Shown: in pieces, positions 25,355 through 32,796 of the stretch
How the letters are laid out: each line of letters begins with the position of its first letter
How positions within the stretch are numbered: the first letter of the stretch is position 1
NCBI RefSeq assembly: GCF_014201095.1
Contig: NZ_JACHDN010000001.1
Coordinates: 4,278,001 to 4,342,000, forward strand
Reading direction: 5' to 3'
Origin: Cellulomonas hominis
GTDB taxonomy: Bacteria; Actinomycetota; Actinomycetes; Actinomycetales; Cellulomonadaceae
Length of the DNA: 64,000 bases
The notes under the pieces: generated by a model
Database searches by the model: none
What the model saw: the letters and a program-made list of their open reading frames with translations, nothing else
Told to the model about the DNA's origin: nothing
Translations under genes and position numbers: made by a program

Positions 25355-26419
25355 GTGGCGGAGACGCACGACACCAGCACGGAGCGGACGGACGCGCCCT
25401 CCCCCGAGGACCCGCGCAAGCCGGACTCCCCCGACGACCTGACGAAGCGCTCCTGGAAGTACGTGGTGCGCACCACCGTGCGGGAGTTCCAGCACGACCA
25501 GTGCACCGACCTGGCGGCGGCGCTCACCTACTACGCGGTGCTCGCCCTGGCGCCGGCGCTGCTGGCGATCGTCTCCGTGCTGGGCCTGGTCGGGAACGGT
25601 CAGGACCTCGTGCAGCAGGTGGTCGACACGGTGCAGGACGTCGGCCCGGAGGACGCCGCCGAGACGATCGGGCCGATCCTGGACCGGATCCAGCAGAGCC
25701 CCGGCGCCGGCCTCACCTTCATCCTGTCCCTGGCGCTGGCGCTGTGGTCCGCCTCCGGGTACGTCGCCGCGTTCAGCCGCGGCATGAACCGGGTGTACGA
25801 GATCGACGAGGGCCGGCCGATCTGGAAGCTCCGCCCGGTGCTGCTCGTCGTCACGGTCGTGCTGGTGCTGTTCGCGGTGGCGGTCGTGGTCGCGCTGGTG
25901 GCCTCCGGCGGGCTGGCCCGGTCCATCGGGTCGGCGATCGGCCTGAGCGACACCGCCGTCACCGTGTGGAACATCGCGAAGTGGCCCGTGGTGCTGGTGC
26001 TGGTCGTGCTCGCGGTGGCGATCCTCTACTACTTCACGCCGAACGTGCGGCAGCCCAAGTTCCGGTGGATCAGCCCGGGCGCCGGCGTGGCCGTCGTCGT
26101 GTGGGTGCTGGCGTCGGCCGCCTTCGGGTTCTACGTGGCGAACTTCGGGAAGTACGAGAGCACGTACGGCTCGCTGGCCGGGATCATCATCCTGCTGCTG
26201 TGGCTCTGGCTGTCGAACCTCGCGCTGCTGTTCGGTGCCGAGCTCGACGCCGAGGTGGAGCGCGGGCGCGAGCTGCAGGGCGGCATCGAGGCCGAGCGGA
26301 CCATCCAGCTCCCGCCGCGGGACACGCGCGCGAGCGACAAGCGCCGGGCCAAGGCCGAGGAGGACGTGCGGCGCGGCCGGGCGATCCGCGAGCAGCACCG
26401 CCGGCGGCCGCCGCGCTGA
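25355..26419 (+). CDS. YihY/BrkB family inner-membrane protein
   Basis: 354 aa with six membrane helices. Typical sequences are LAAALTYYAVLALAPALLAI, SASGYVAAFSRGMNRVYEI and LWLSNLALLFGAELDAEVER. The family was once called ribonuclease BN in error; its role is unknown and possibly transport. The N-terminal 30 residues and C-terminal 50 residues are hydrophilic and charged, the latter rich in Arg/Lys. AGGAGG lies 5-6 nt before GTG 25355. Confidence 0.93.
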   Translation: MAETHDTSTERTDAPSPEDPRKPDSPDDLTKRSWKYVVRTTVREFQHDQCTDLAAALTYYAVLALAPALLAIVSVLGLVGNGQDLVQQVVDTVQDVGPEDAAETIGPILDRIQQSPGAGLTFILSLALALWSASGYVAAFSRGMNRVYEIDEGRPIWKLRPVLLVVTVVLVLFAVAVVVALVASGGLARSIGSAIGLSDTAVTVWNIAKWPVVLVLVVLAVAILYYFTPNVRQPKFRWISPGAGVAVVVWVLASAAFGFYVANFGKYESTYGSLAGIIILLLWLWLSNLALLFGAELDAEVERGRELQGGIEAERTIQLPPRDTRASDKRRAKAEEDVRRGRAIREQHRRRPPR

Positions 26420-26432
26420 GCAGGCCGCGCGG

Positions 26433-26446
26433 CGGGCGGCCGCCCG
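26433..26446. terminator. GC palindrome between convergent genes
   Basis: CGGGCGG-CCGCCCG between the stops of the BrkB-like gene and the M15 peptidase gene. It is a plausible short bidirectional terminator, but the stem is weak once a loop is allowed. Confidence 0.35.
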
Positions 26447-26447
26447 G

Positions 26448-27599
26448 TCAGGGCACCGCGGCCGGGCCCGGCCGGGCGGTCCGCGCGAGGTCAGGTGCGG
26501 TCAGCCCGCCGACCGCGGGGACGCCCGCGTACTCCCAGTGCCACGGCTCGAGCGGCCCGGACCCGCCGGGGCCCATCGCCGCGGGGTGCACCCAGCCGTG
26601 CGCGGGGGCGTGCTCGCGCATCCAGAGGTACAGCGGCGAGTCGAACTGCCCGACCCCGCCGAACCCGCGGAAGTCGACGGCCACGCCCCAGCCGTGGTGC
26701 GAGCTGCCCGGCGTCGCCGCGAGCCCGCCCTTCGCGGCCTTGACCGCGACCTGCGCGGCGAACGTCCGGTAGGTGTCACCGACCGGGAGGTCGGTGCCGT
26801 GCTCCGCCCGGAAGTCGGCGTTCAGCCGGACCAGCGCGTCGACGGCGTCGCAGCGCAGCCGGGCGCCCGGCGCGAACGGCACGGGGCACAGCAGGTCGGG
26901 GGCGATCGTGCCGTCGGAGCGCAGCGGCCCGGACCGGACGGAGCCGGACGTGCGGGGCGCGCTGCCCGGCGCGGGGCCCGAGGCCAGCAGCGTCGCGGCG
27001 CTCAGCGCCTCGGTCGCGGCCTGCTCGACGGCGGCCAGCCCGGCGACGTCCAAATCGCGGTCGCTCGCGGCGGTCACGGGCGGCACGGCGCGCTCGACGA
27101 GCAGCGCGAGCCGGAACACCTCCGCCGCGCCGGCTCGCACCTCGGCCGCGGCCGCGACGCGCTCCCCGGCCGTGCCGCCGGCCGACGCGCCCAGGTCGGC
27201 GGCGCCCGCCCGCAGCCGGGCGACGGCCGCGTCGAGGTCGGCGAGCCCGGGCGGCGGCTCCGGGGCGATCCGCAGGGGGTCGGCCCCCGTCGCCGCCTGG
27301 AGCGCCGCGCCGGCGACCGCCCGGGTCTCGGCGACCGTCCGCTCGGCGTACACCGCGGACTCCGCGTCGCGGCGCGCGGCGTCGGCGGCACCGGGGTCCG
27401 CCGGGGCGGACGCGGTCGCGGCCGGGGCCCGGTCGTCCGCGGTCGTGACCGCCGGCCCGGCGCCCGTCGCCAGCACCGCCGCGACCGCGAGGACCGCCAC
27501 CGCGCGCCCCGTCGCCCGGGCCCCGGCGGCCACGGGTCCGAGCCGCGCCCGCCCGCCCCGCCGGTGGCGGGGCCGACGCGACGGCCTCCGGTCCCTCAT
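26448..27599 (-). CDS. Secreted M15 family (VanY-type) D-Ala-D-Ala carboxypeptidase
   Basis: 383 aa. Basic N-terminus, then a hydrophobic signal or anchor segment (AVAVLAVAAVLATGAG), a 170-residue Ala-rich, probably helical region, and the C-terminal peptidase. The zinc-site residues are in SSHHGWGVAVDF and EPWHWEY. It should trim peptidoglycan stem peptides outside the cell. ATG 27599 has AGGAG 5 nt upstream. A consensus promoter lies about 200 nt upstream with a Crp-like site next to it, so the mRNA has a long leader. Confidence 0.9.
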   Translation of the reverse strand: MRDRRPSRRPRHRRGGRARLGPVAAGARATGRAVAVLAVAAVLATGAGPAVTTADDRAPAATASAPADPGAADAARRDAESAVYAERTVAETRAVAGAALQAATGADPLRIAPEPPPGLADLDAAVARLRAGAADLGASAGGTAGERVAAAAEVRAGAAEVFRLALLVERAVPPVTAASDRDLDVAGLAAVEQAATEALSAATLLASGPAPGSAPRTSGSVRSGPLRSDGTIAPDLLCPVPFAPGARLRCDAVDALVRLNADFRAEHGTDLPVGDTYRTFAAQVAVKAAKGGLAATPGSSHHGWGVAVDFRGFGGVGQFDSPLYLWMREHAPAHGWVHPAAMGPGGSGPLEPWHWEYAGVPAVGGLTAPDLARTARPGPAAVP

Positions 27600-27801
27600 G
27601 GCGCTCCTGACGACGGCGCTGGTCCCGCACGGGCGCGGCTCCGGTCTGCGCCGGACCCGCGACGGCGACGGGGCCGCGCGCGGGGCCCCCGGCGCCTGAG
27701 CGGCGTCGGGACGCGTCCTCGCGTGGCACGCGCCGGGGTGCCGGACCTGGTCCGGCATCGCCACGGGCGCCCCGGCCTCCGCCGAGGCGTGCCGTCCTTC
27801 C

Positions 27802-27830
27802 ACAGTAGGAAGGCCCCCGGGGGGTGTCAA
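27802..27830 (-). promoter_or_regulatory. Consensus sigma-70-type promoter of the M15 peptidase gene
   Basis: TTGACA (27830-27825), a 17-bp spacer and TACTGT (27807-27802) on the minus strand. This is the best housekeeping promoter seen in the window. Transcription would start near 27795, giving a leader of about 195 nt. Confidence 0.75.
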
Positions 27831-27838
27831 CGCGAACG

Positions 27839-27854
27839 CGTGACCTGGGTCACA
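27839..27854. promoter_or_regulatory. Crp/GlxR-type binding site
   Basis: On the minus strand TGTGA-CCCAGG-TCACG, one mismatch from the TGTGA-N6-TCACA consensus of Crp-family regulators. It ends 8 bp upstream of the -35 box, a position suited to activation. Confidence 0.5.
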
Positions 27855-27880
27855 CCCTGACCAGGGGCGTCGCGACGTCG

Positions 27881-29050
27881 TCACAGGTCACGCAGGGCCC
27901 GCTCCGCGTCCTCCAGCCGCGCGTCGGCGCGTTCCGCCGCGCGGGCCGCGGCGGTGCGGGCCGAGCGGGCGTGCCGCAGCTCGACGCCCGTGGCCCGGGC
28001 GGACTGCTCGGCCTCCCCCAGGGCCTCGCGCAGCCGGGCGATCTCCGCGCGCGCCCGGTCCGCGGCCTCGGTCAGCTCCGCGAGCCGCGCCTCGGCGTCC
28101 GCCGCGCGGGCCTCCGCCGTCGCGCGGGCCTCCCGGCGCTCGTCGGCCTCCCGGCGCGCGAGGGCGACGTCCTCCTCGGCGGCGCGGCGGGCGGCGGCGC
28201 GGCGGGCCGCGCGCTCGGCCTCCCGGGCGGCGGCACCCTCGGCCTCGCGGGCGGCGGCACGCTCGGCCTCGCGGGCGGCGGCGCGCTCGGCGTCCCGGGC
28301 CGCACCGCGGTCCCCCCGGCCCGCGCCGGCGTCCTCCGCCACGCGCACCGCGCCCCGCCGGGTCCGCCCCGCGCCGCTCCGGCCGGGCACCGCCCGCACC
28401 CGGCCGGACGCCGGCTCGGGCTCCTCGGCCGTGAGGAGCCGCCCCCGGCGCCGGTGCGCCGGCCCGCCGGATACCTGGCGCGCGTCGTCCTCCCGGTCCG
28501 GCGCCACGGCGCGCAGCGGCGTCCGCCGGGCGGGCACCCCGGCGAGCGGCGGTGCGTCGGGGACCGCCACCGCGCCGTCGACGTCGACGGGCTCGAACCC
28601 GGAGGAGAAGAGGTCCCGGACGAGCAGGCCGGTCGCGACGGCGGCCGCCGCGTCCGGGTCGCCCATCGCGGCCCGGAGCGTCGCCTCGACCTGCCCGCGC
28701 ACCGCGGCGCCGCCCCCGGCCCCGAGGCCCAGCGCCGCGTCGACGACCTCGGGCACCGCCCGCTGCTGCTCCGCGTGCAGGGCACGCAGGTCCGCCCCGG
28801 CGAGCGCCGCCTGCGCCTCGCGCAGCCGCACGCCGAGGTCGAGCAGCCGGCCCAGGTCCTCCGGGCGGCTGCGCACCAGCAGGTTCACGGAGCCCGCGGC
28901 GGCGGACGGCTTGCGCAGCGACCCGACGGCGGCGGCGAGGTCCTTGTCCCCCGCGGCCCGGGCGGCGCGCACCGCGGCGGTGCGGGCGGCGGTGAACTCC
29001 GCGGGCGGCACCCCGTACAGGTCGGCCGCCACCTCGGTCAGGTCCGGCAC
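27881..29050 (-). CDS. Coiled-coil protein of unknown function
   Basis: 389 aa. The N-terminal domain (VAADLYGVPPAEFTAART, then DKDLAAAVGSLRKPS) is a recognisable actinobacterial family sometimes mislabelled transposase; I see no catalytic motif. A disordered Arg/Gly-rich middle follows, then about 170 residues of charged Ala/Glu/Arg coiled coil with three near-perfect REAERAA-type 8-residue repeats. GTG 29050 has GGAGG 6 nt upstream. It may be a structural or nucleic-acid-associated protein, but there is no direct evidence. Confidence 0.8.
   Translation of the reverse strand: MPDLTEVAADLYGVPPAEFTAARTAAVRAARAAGDKDLAAAVGSLRKPSAAAGSVNLLVRSRPEDLGRLLDLGVRLREAQAALAGADLRALHAEQQRAVPEVVDAALGLGAGGGAAVRGQVEATLRAAMGDPDAAAAVATGLLVRDLFSSGFEPVDVDGAVAVPDAPPLAGVPARRTPLRAVAPDREDDARQVSGGPAHRRRGRLLTAEEPEPASGRVRAVPGRSGAGRTRRGAVRVAEDAGAGRGDRGAARDAERAAAREAERAAAREAEGAAAREAERAARRAAARRAAEEDVALARREADERREARATAEARAADAEARLAELTEAADRARAEIARLREALGEAEQSARATGVELRHARSARTAAARAAERADARLEDAERALRDL
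28214..28309. repeat. 24-bp tandem repeat inside the coiled-coil gene
   Basis: Four copies of a unit like CTCGGCCTCGCGGGCGGCGG plus four bases. The middle two are almost identical and the last is diverged. It encodes an 8-residue Ala/Glu/Arg repeat, so it is a coding repeat prone to slippage. Confidence 0.8.
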
Positions 29051-29166
29051 CGCGGCCTCCTCTCCGTCCCGCCCACTGTGCCGGACGCCACCGCCCGCGG
29101 CCACACCGCGAGGGCCCCGCGCACCGGTAGCCTCGGCGCGGACCTCGCGGGAAGGACGGTGCCCCT

Positions 29167-29622
29167 GTGCCGGGCGGATTCGAGATCGGCCACGACGGGC
29201 CGACGGCGGTGGTCGTGGGCGTCGACGGGTCGGACCCGTCGATGCGCGCGGCGGCGTACGCCGCAGGCGTGTGCCGGCGCCAGCGCAGCCGCCTGGTGGC
29301 GGTGTACGTGCGGGAGCCCGCGGGCGGGTTGTCCTCGATGATGGACAGCACCGGCCAGAGCCGCGCGGCCGCGCTCCAGCACCAGGACGACACCGAGCGC
29401 CTCCTGCGGGCGCAGCTCGGGCTCGCGGAGGCCGAGGGGATCCGCGCGGAGCTGCTGGTGCGCAGCGGCGACCCGTACCAGGAGCTGTCGTCGGTTGCGC
29501 ACGAGGTGCGGGCCGACTCCGTGGTCGTGGGGTCCTCCACGAGCATCGGGCACCGGATCGCCGGGTCGCTGGCCGTGCGACTGGTCCGCAACGCGCGGTG
29601 GCCGGTCACCGTCGTCCCCTGA
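29167..29622 (+). CDS. Universal stress protein (UspA domain)
   Basis: 151 aa, one Usp domain. The starting VVVGVDGSDPSMRAA and ending SVVVGSS ... GSLAVRLVRNARWPVTVVP are family marks. The ATP-binding G-x2-G-x9-G-S motif is incomplete, because the second Gly position reads Thr in GSSTS, so ATP binding is uncertain. GTG 29167 has GGAAGG about 10 nt upstream. It converges on the RecQ gene with 7 bp between stops. Confidence 0.88.
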   Translation: MPGGFEIGHDGPTAVVVGVDGSDPSMRAAAYAAGVCRRQRSRLVAVYVREPAGGLSSMMDSTGQSRAAALQHQDDTERLLRAQLGLAEAEGIRAELLVRSGDPYQELSSVAHEVRADSVVVGSSTSIGHRIAGSLAVRLVRNARWPVTVVP

Positions 29623-29629
29623 CCCCCGC

Positions 29630-31258
29630 TCAGCCCGCGTCGCGCAGCAGCCCCGACTCCCACGCGACCGCGGTGTCGAGCGTGACGTACCCGCGGTCGG
29701 CGAAGAACACGGTGACCCGGTCCTCCTCGACGACGGAGACCTGACCGGCCCCGAACTCCGCGTGCTCGACGGCCTGCCCGGGCCGCAGCGGCGCGTCCTC
29801 GACCTCGACGGAGGTCCCGGCGTCGCAGGAGTCGCACGCCCCGCACGGGCGCGGGTGCCGCTCGCCGAGCAGCTCGAGCAGCAGCCGGCGGCGGCAGTCG
29901 GTGGTGTCGGCGTAGGTCCGGACCACCTCGACGCGCGACCGCTCGATCGCCCGGCGCTCCTCCTGGCGCTCCGCGGCGGTGCGCGCGGCCTGCGCGGCGG
30001 TGGTGCCGGTGGCGCGCAGGCCGCCGTCGTCGGTGCGCTCCACGGCGCCGGCGTCCAGCAGCACCCCGAGCGCGCGGGACACGGTCCGCGCCGCGAGACC
30101 GCTGGCCGCGACGAGCGCCTGCTGGTCGGGGGCGCCGTCCCGCACGGCGTCCAGCACGGCGCCGAGCGTCCCGCGCCGCGGCACGCCGCCGGAGCGCAGG
30201 TACTGGTTGAGGCCGAAGTCGTCGGGCCGGACGACCAGCACCGCCCGCGCGGGCTCCCCGTCGCGGCCCGCCCGCCCGACCTCCTGGTAGTAGGCGTCCA
30301 GCGACGTCGGCGGCCCGGCGTGCACGACGAACCGCACGTCCGCCCGGTCGACGCCCATCCCGAAGGCGCTGGTGGCGACGACGAGGTCGCGTCGACCGCC
30401 GAGGAAGGCCCGCTCGACCTCCGCCCGCTCGCCCGCCGGGAGCCCCGCGTGGTACCCCAGGGCCGACCGGCCCGCCGCCGCGAGGGCCGCGACGAGGTCG
30501 GCCACGTGCGAGCGGGTCCGCGCGTACACCAGCCCGGCGCCGTCGAGGCCGGCGACCACCTCCACCACCCGGTCGTCCCGCTCGCGGGGCGTGGCGGCGT
30601 GGTGCGCGCCGAGCCAGATGTTCGGCCGGTCGGCGTCGTGGACGAGGACGCGCGGGTCGGACATGCCCAGCCGCTCGACGATCTCCTGCCGCACCTGCGG
30701 CGACGCCGTCGCGGTCAGCGCCAGCACCCGCGGCCCGCCGAGCCGCCGCACCGTCCCGGCGACGTGCACGTAGTCCGGGCGGAAGTCGTGCCCCCACTCG
30801 CTGACGCAGTGCGCCTCGTCCACGACGACCAGGCCCACGGGCGCGCGGTCCAGCGCCTCGGCGACGGGCCGGCGCACGAGCTGCTCCGGCCCGAGCACCA
30901 GGACGTCGAGGTCGCCCGCCGCCGCGCGGTCCAGCGCGTCCCGCTGGGCGCGCGCCCCGCGGGCCGAGCTGACCGCCTCGGCGCGCAGCCCGGCCTCCCG
31001 CAGCCCGGCGACCTGGTCCCGCTGCAGGGCGAGCAGCGGCGAGACCACCACCGTGAGCCGCCCGCTCAGCAGAGTGGCGATGGCGTAGACCGCCGTCTTG
31101 CCGGCACCGGAGCGCGCGACCAGGAGCGTGTCGCGGTCCCGGAGCCCGTCGAGCGCGTCGCGCTGCGCCTCCCGGAGCGTGGTGCCGGCGCCGAGCACCC
31201 GGCGGACGGCGTCGTCCAGCCCCGGCGGTGGGCCGCCGGTCGCGTCGCGTCCCGCCAC
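29630..31258 (-). CDS. RecQ-family ATP-dependent DNA helicase
   Basis: 542 aa. The motifs run in order: Walker A ARSGAGKTAVY, motif II DEAHCVSEWGHDFRPDY, motif III LALTATAS, and motif VI QEVGRAGRDGEPA. A C-terminal zinc-binding segment has CGACDSC. A SH3-like tail (GQAVEHAEFGAGQVSVV) replaces the usual HRDC domain. It unwinds DNA 3'-5' in repair and recombination. The GTG start lies 2 bp after the stop of the upstream membrane-protein gene, so it is the last gene of a three-gene operon. Confidence 0.93.
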   Translation of the reverse strand: MAGRDATGGPPPGLDDAVRRVLGAGTTLREAQRDALDGLRDRDTLLVARSGAGKTAVYAIATLLSGRLTVVVSPLLALQRDQVAGLREAGLRAEAVSSARGARAQRDALDRAAAGDLDVLVLGPEQLVRRPVAEALDRAPVGLVVVDEAHCVSEWGHDFRPDYVHVAGTVRRLGGPRVLALTATASPQVRQEIVERLGMSDPRVLVHDADRPNIWLGAHHAATPRERDDRVVEVVAGLDGAGLVYARTRSHVADLVAALAAAGRSALGYHAGLPAGERAEVERAFLGGRRDLVVATSAFGMGVDRADVRFVVHAGPPTSLDAYYQEVGRAGRDGEPARAVLVVRPDDFGLNQYLRSGGVPRRGTLGAVLDAVRDGAPDQQALVAASGLAARTVSRALGVLLDAGAVERTDDGGLRATGTTAAQAARTAAERQEERRAIERSRVEVVRTYADTTDCRRRLLLELLGERHPRPCGACDSCDAGTSVEVEDAPLRPGQAVEHAEFGAGQVSVVEEDRVTVFFADRGYVTLDTAVAWESGLLRDAG

Positions 31259-31260
31259 CC

Positions 31261-31491
31261 TCAGCGTCCGCTGCGGTTCAGGCCGATGAAGAACGCGAGG
31301 CCGCTGCTGGCGATGCCGGCCGTGAACAGGGCGATCGACTCCTCGGTGGCACCGAGCGCCATCAGCGCGAAGCCGCCCAGGAAGAGCAGCATGCAGAGGC
31401 CGAACAGCGCGATGCGCCCCGGGGCCGGCGGCGGCGGCTGCTCCTCGGTGACGGGGACGCGCTCCAGCTCCTCGGCTCGGTACTCGGACAC
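31261..31491 (-). CDS. Small two-helix membrane protein in the RecQ operon
   Basis: 76 aa. An acidic/Pro-rich N-terminus of 28 residues precedes two hydrophobic helices (LFGLCMLLFLGGFALMAL and SIALFTAGIASSGLAFFIGL). GGAGG lies 6 nt before GTG 31491. Function unknown; it sits between the helix-rich 116-aa protein and RecQ. Confidence 0.75.
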   Translation of the reverse strand: MSEYRAEELERVPVTEEQPPPPAPGRIALFGLCMLLFLGGFALMALGATEESIALFTAGIASSGLAFFIGLNRSGR

Positions 31492-31517
31492 GGCGGACCT
31501 CCGGTGACGGGCGCCGG

Positions 31518-31868
31518 TCAGCGGCGCGGCTGGCTGGGGTTGGTGGGCACGCCGTGCGACGGCGGGTTCTGCGCGGGGCCGGTGGTCTGCGGCGACACGG
31601 CGCTGCCGCCCGACGGCGGCGGGGCGGCCTCGGCCGCGGGCGCGGTCGCGTCGCCGCCGGACGGGCGCTGGCCTTCCGCGAGGTCGAGGAGCCGGTGGTC
31701 GAGGATCTGCAGCACCGCCGGGCGGTTCGCGTGCGCCTCCTCGTAGCGGCGCAGGACGTCCAGGTCCTCCGCCTCGAGGCTGCGGATCCGGTGCCCGAGG
31801 GACCCGACCGGCAGGTGGTCGTAGTCGGGCACGGGCAGCTCGTCGCGCGTCACCTCGTCGTCGCTCAT
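31518..31868 (-). CDS. Short helical protein with disordered tail (DUF8129-like)
   Basis: 116 aa. The first 70 residues (LPVPDYDHLPVGSLGHRIRSL, then RRYEEAHANRPAVLQILDHRL) match a small actinobacterial helical domain seen in many hypothetical proteins. The tail is Pro/Ser/Gln-rich and probably disordered. GAGGAGG lies 7 nt before ATG 31868. It is the first gene of the operon leading to recQ. The role is unknown. Confidence 0.75.
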   Translation of the reverse strand: MSDDEVTRDELPVPDYDHLPVGSLGHRIRSLEAEDLDVLRRYEEAHANRPAVLQILDHRLLDLAEGQRPSGGDATAPAAEAAPPPSGGSAVSPQTTGPAQNPPSHGVPTNPSQPRR

Positions 31869-31946
31869 GCGTGGACCTCCTCGTCGGCGGTGCAGGATCC
31901 TCCGACGCTAGGCGGGGCCCCGGGGCGCTGCCACCGGAGGCGGGCC

Positions 31947-31952
31947 TACGAT
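31947..31952 (+). promoter_or_regulatory. -10 box of leaderless GH16-like gene
   Basis: TACGAT, 7 nt before ATG 31960. Confidence 0.5.
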
Positions 31953-31959
31953 CGCCGGC

Positions 31960-32796
31960 ATGGCGTCCCGCACGGACCTGCCCCGCCACCCCGGACCGCC
32001 CGGACCGGTCGAGGTGGACGAGCGCTTCGCCGCGCCGCCCGGGGACCGAGGCTGGACCCTCGCCTACCTGCCGGCGTGGAGCTCGCGCGCCGAGGCCGCC
32101 GCCACCGCCCGGACCGGTCCCGACGGCCTGCACCTGTCCCTGCCCCCGGAGCACCCCGTCTGGTGCCCGGGCGTGCACGAGCCGCCCCTGCGGGTGTCCG
32201 CGGCGCAGAGCGGCACGTGGTCCGGACCCGCCGGGAGCACCCGGGGCCAGCAGCCGTTCGCGGACGGGCTGGTCGTGCGCGAGGAGCAGCCCGCCCGCTG
32301 GGCCTACACGCCCTGGTTCGGCACGGTCGAGGTGACCTGCCGCGCGCGCGTCGGGCCGGGGTCGATGTTCTCGGCCTGGCTGGTCGGGGTCGAGGACGTC
32401 CCCGAGCGCAGCGGCGAGATCTGCCTGGTCGAGGTGTTCGGCGACGCGCTGGGCACCGACGAGGACGGGATGCCGACGGCCGCGCTCGGGCACGGCGTGC
32501 ACCCGTTCCGCGACCCGGCGCTGCGCGAGGAGTTCGCGGCGCCCCGGACCGCGCTCGACGTCGGCGCCTGGCACACGTACGGCGCGGTGTGGCGGCCCGG
32601 CGGGGTCACGTTCACGCTCGACGGGCGGCCGACGGCCGAGGTCGCCCAGGCGCCCGACTACCCGGTGCAGCTGCTGCTCGCGGTGTTCGACTTCCCGGAC
32701 GCGCCGCACGGCCCCGGGGCGCCGGACGTCCCCGAGCTGGTGGTCGGCCGGGTGCGCGGGACGGCGGCTCACGGGCCGAGCTCGACGTCGGCGTAG
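31960..32796 (+). CDS. GH16-like (concanavalin-fold) protein with altered active site
   Basis: 278 aa with no signal peptide. The pattern FGTVEVTCRARVGPGSMFSAWL, then SGEICLVEVFG, and WHTYGAVWRPGGVTFTLDGR is that of GH16 beta-glucanase-like folds. The catalytic signature is normally E-x-D-x-x-E, but here it reads EICLVE, with Cys in place of Asp. The protein may be inactive, bind sugars, or act differently, and in the cytoplasm. It converges on the protease-nuclease gene with a 28-bp overlap. TACGAT sits 7 nt before ATG 31960. Confidence 0.7.
   Translation: MASRTDLPRHPGPPGPVEVDERFAAPPGDRGWTLAYLPAWSSRAEAAATARTGPDGLHLSLPPEHPVWCPGVHEPPLRVSAAQSGTWSGPAGSTRGQQPFADGLVVREEQPARWAYTPWFGTVEVTCRARVGPGSMFSAWLVGVEDVPERSGEICLVEVFGDALGTDEDGMPTAALGHGVHPFRDPALREEFAAPRTALDVGAWHTYGAVWRPGGVTFTLDGRPTAEVAQAPDYPVQLLLAVFDFPDAPHGPGAPDVPELVVGRVRGTAAHGPSSTSA

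Noticed and set aside
27600..27796. c-di-AMP (ydaO-type) riboswitch in the M15 peptidase leader
   Set aside because: The gene type and leader length fit, but the conserved blocks (GGGGAACC-like and GGGGTGAATCC-like) are not present.
28214..28309. CRISPR-like array
   Set aside because: Repeats are directly adjacent with no spacers, in frame, and encode a coiled coil.
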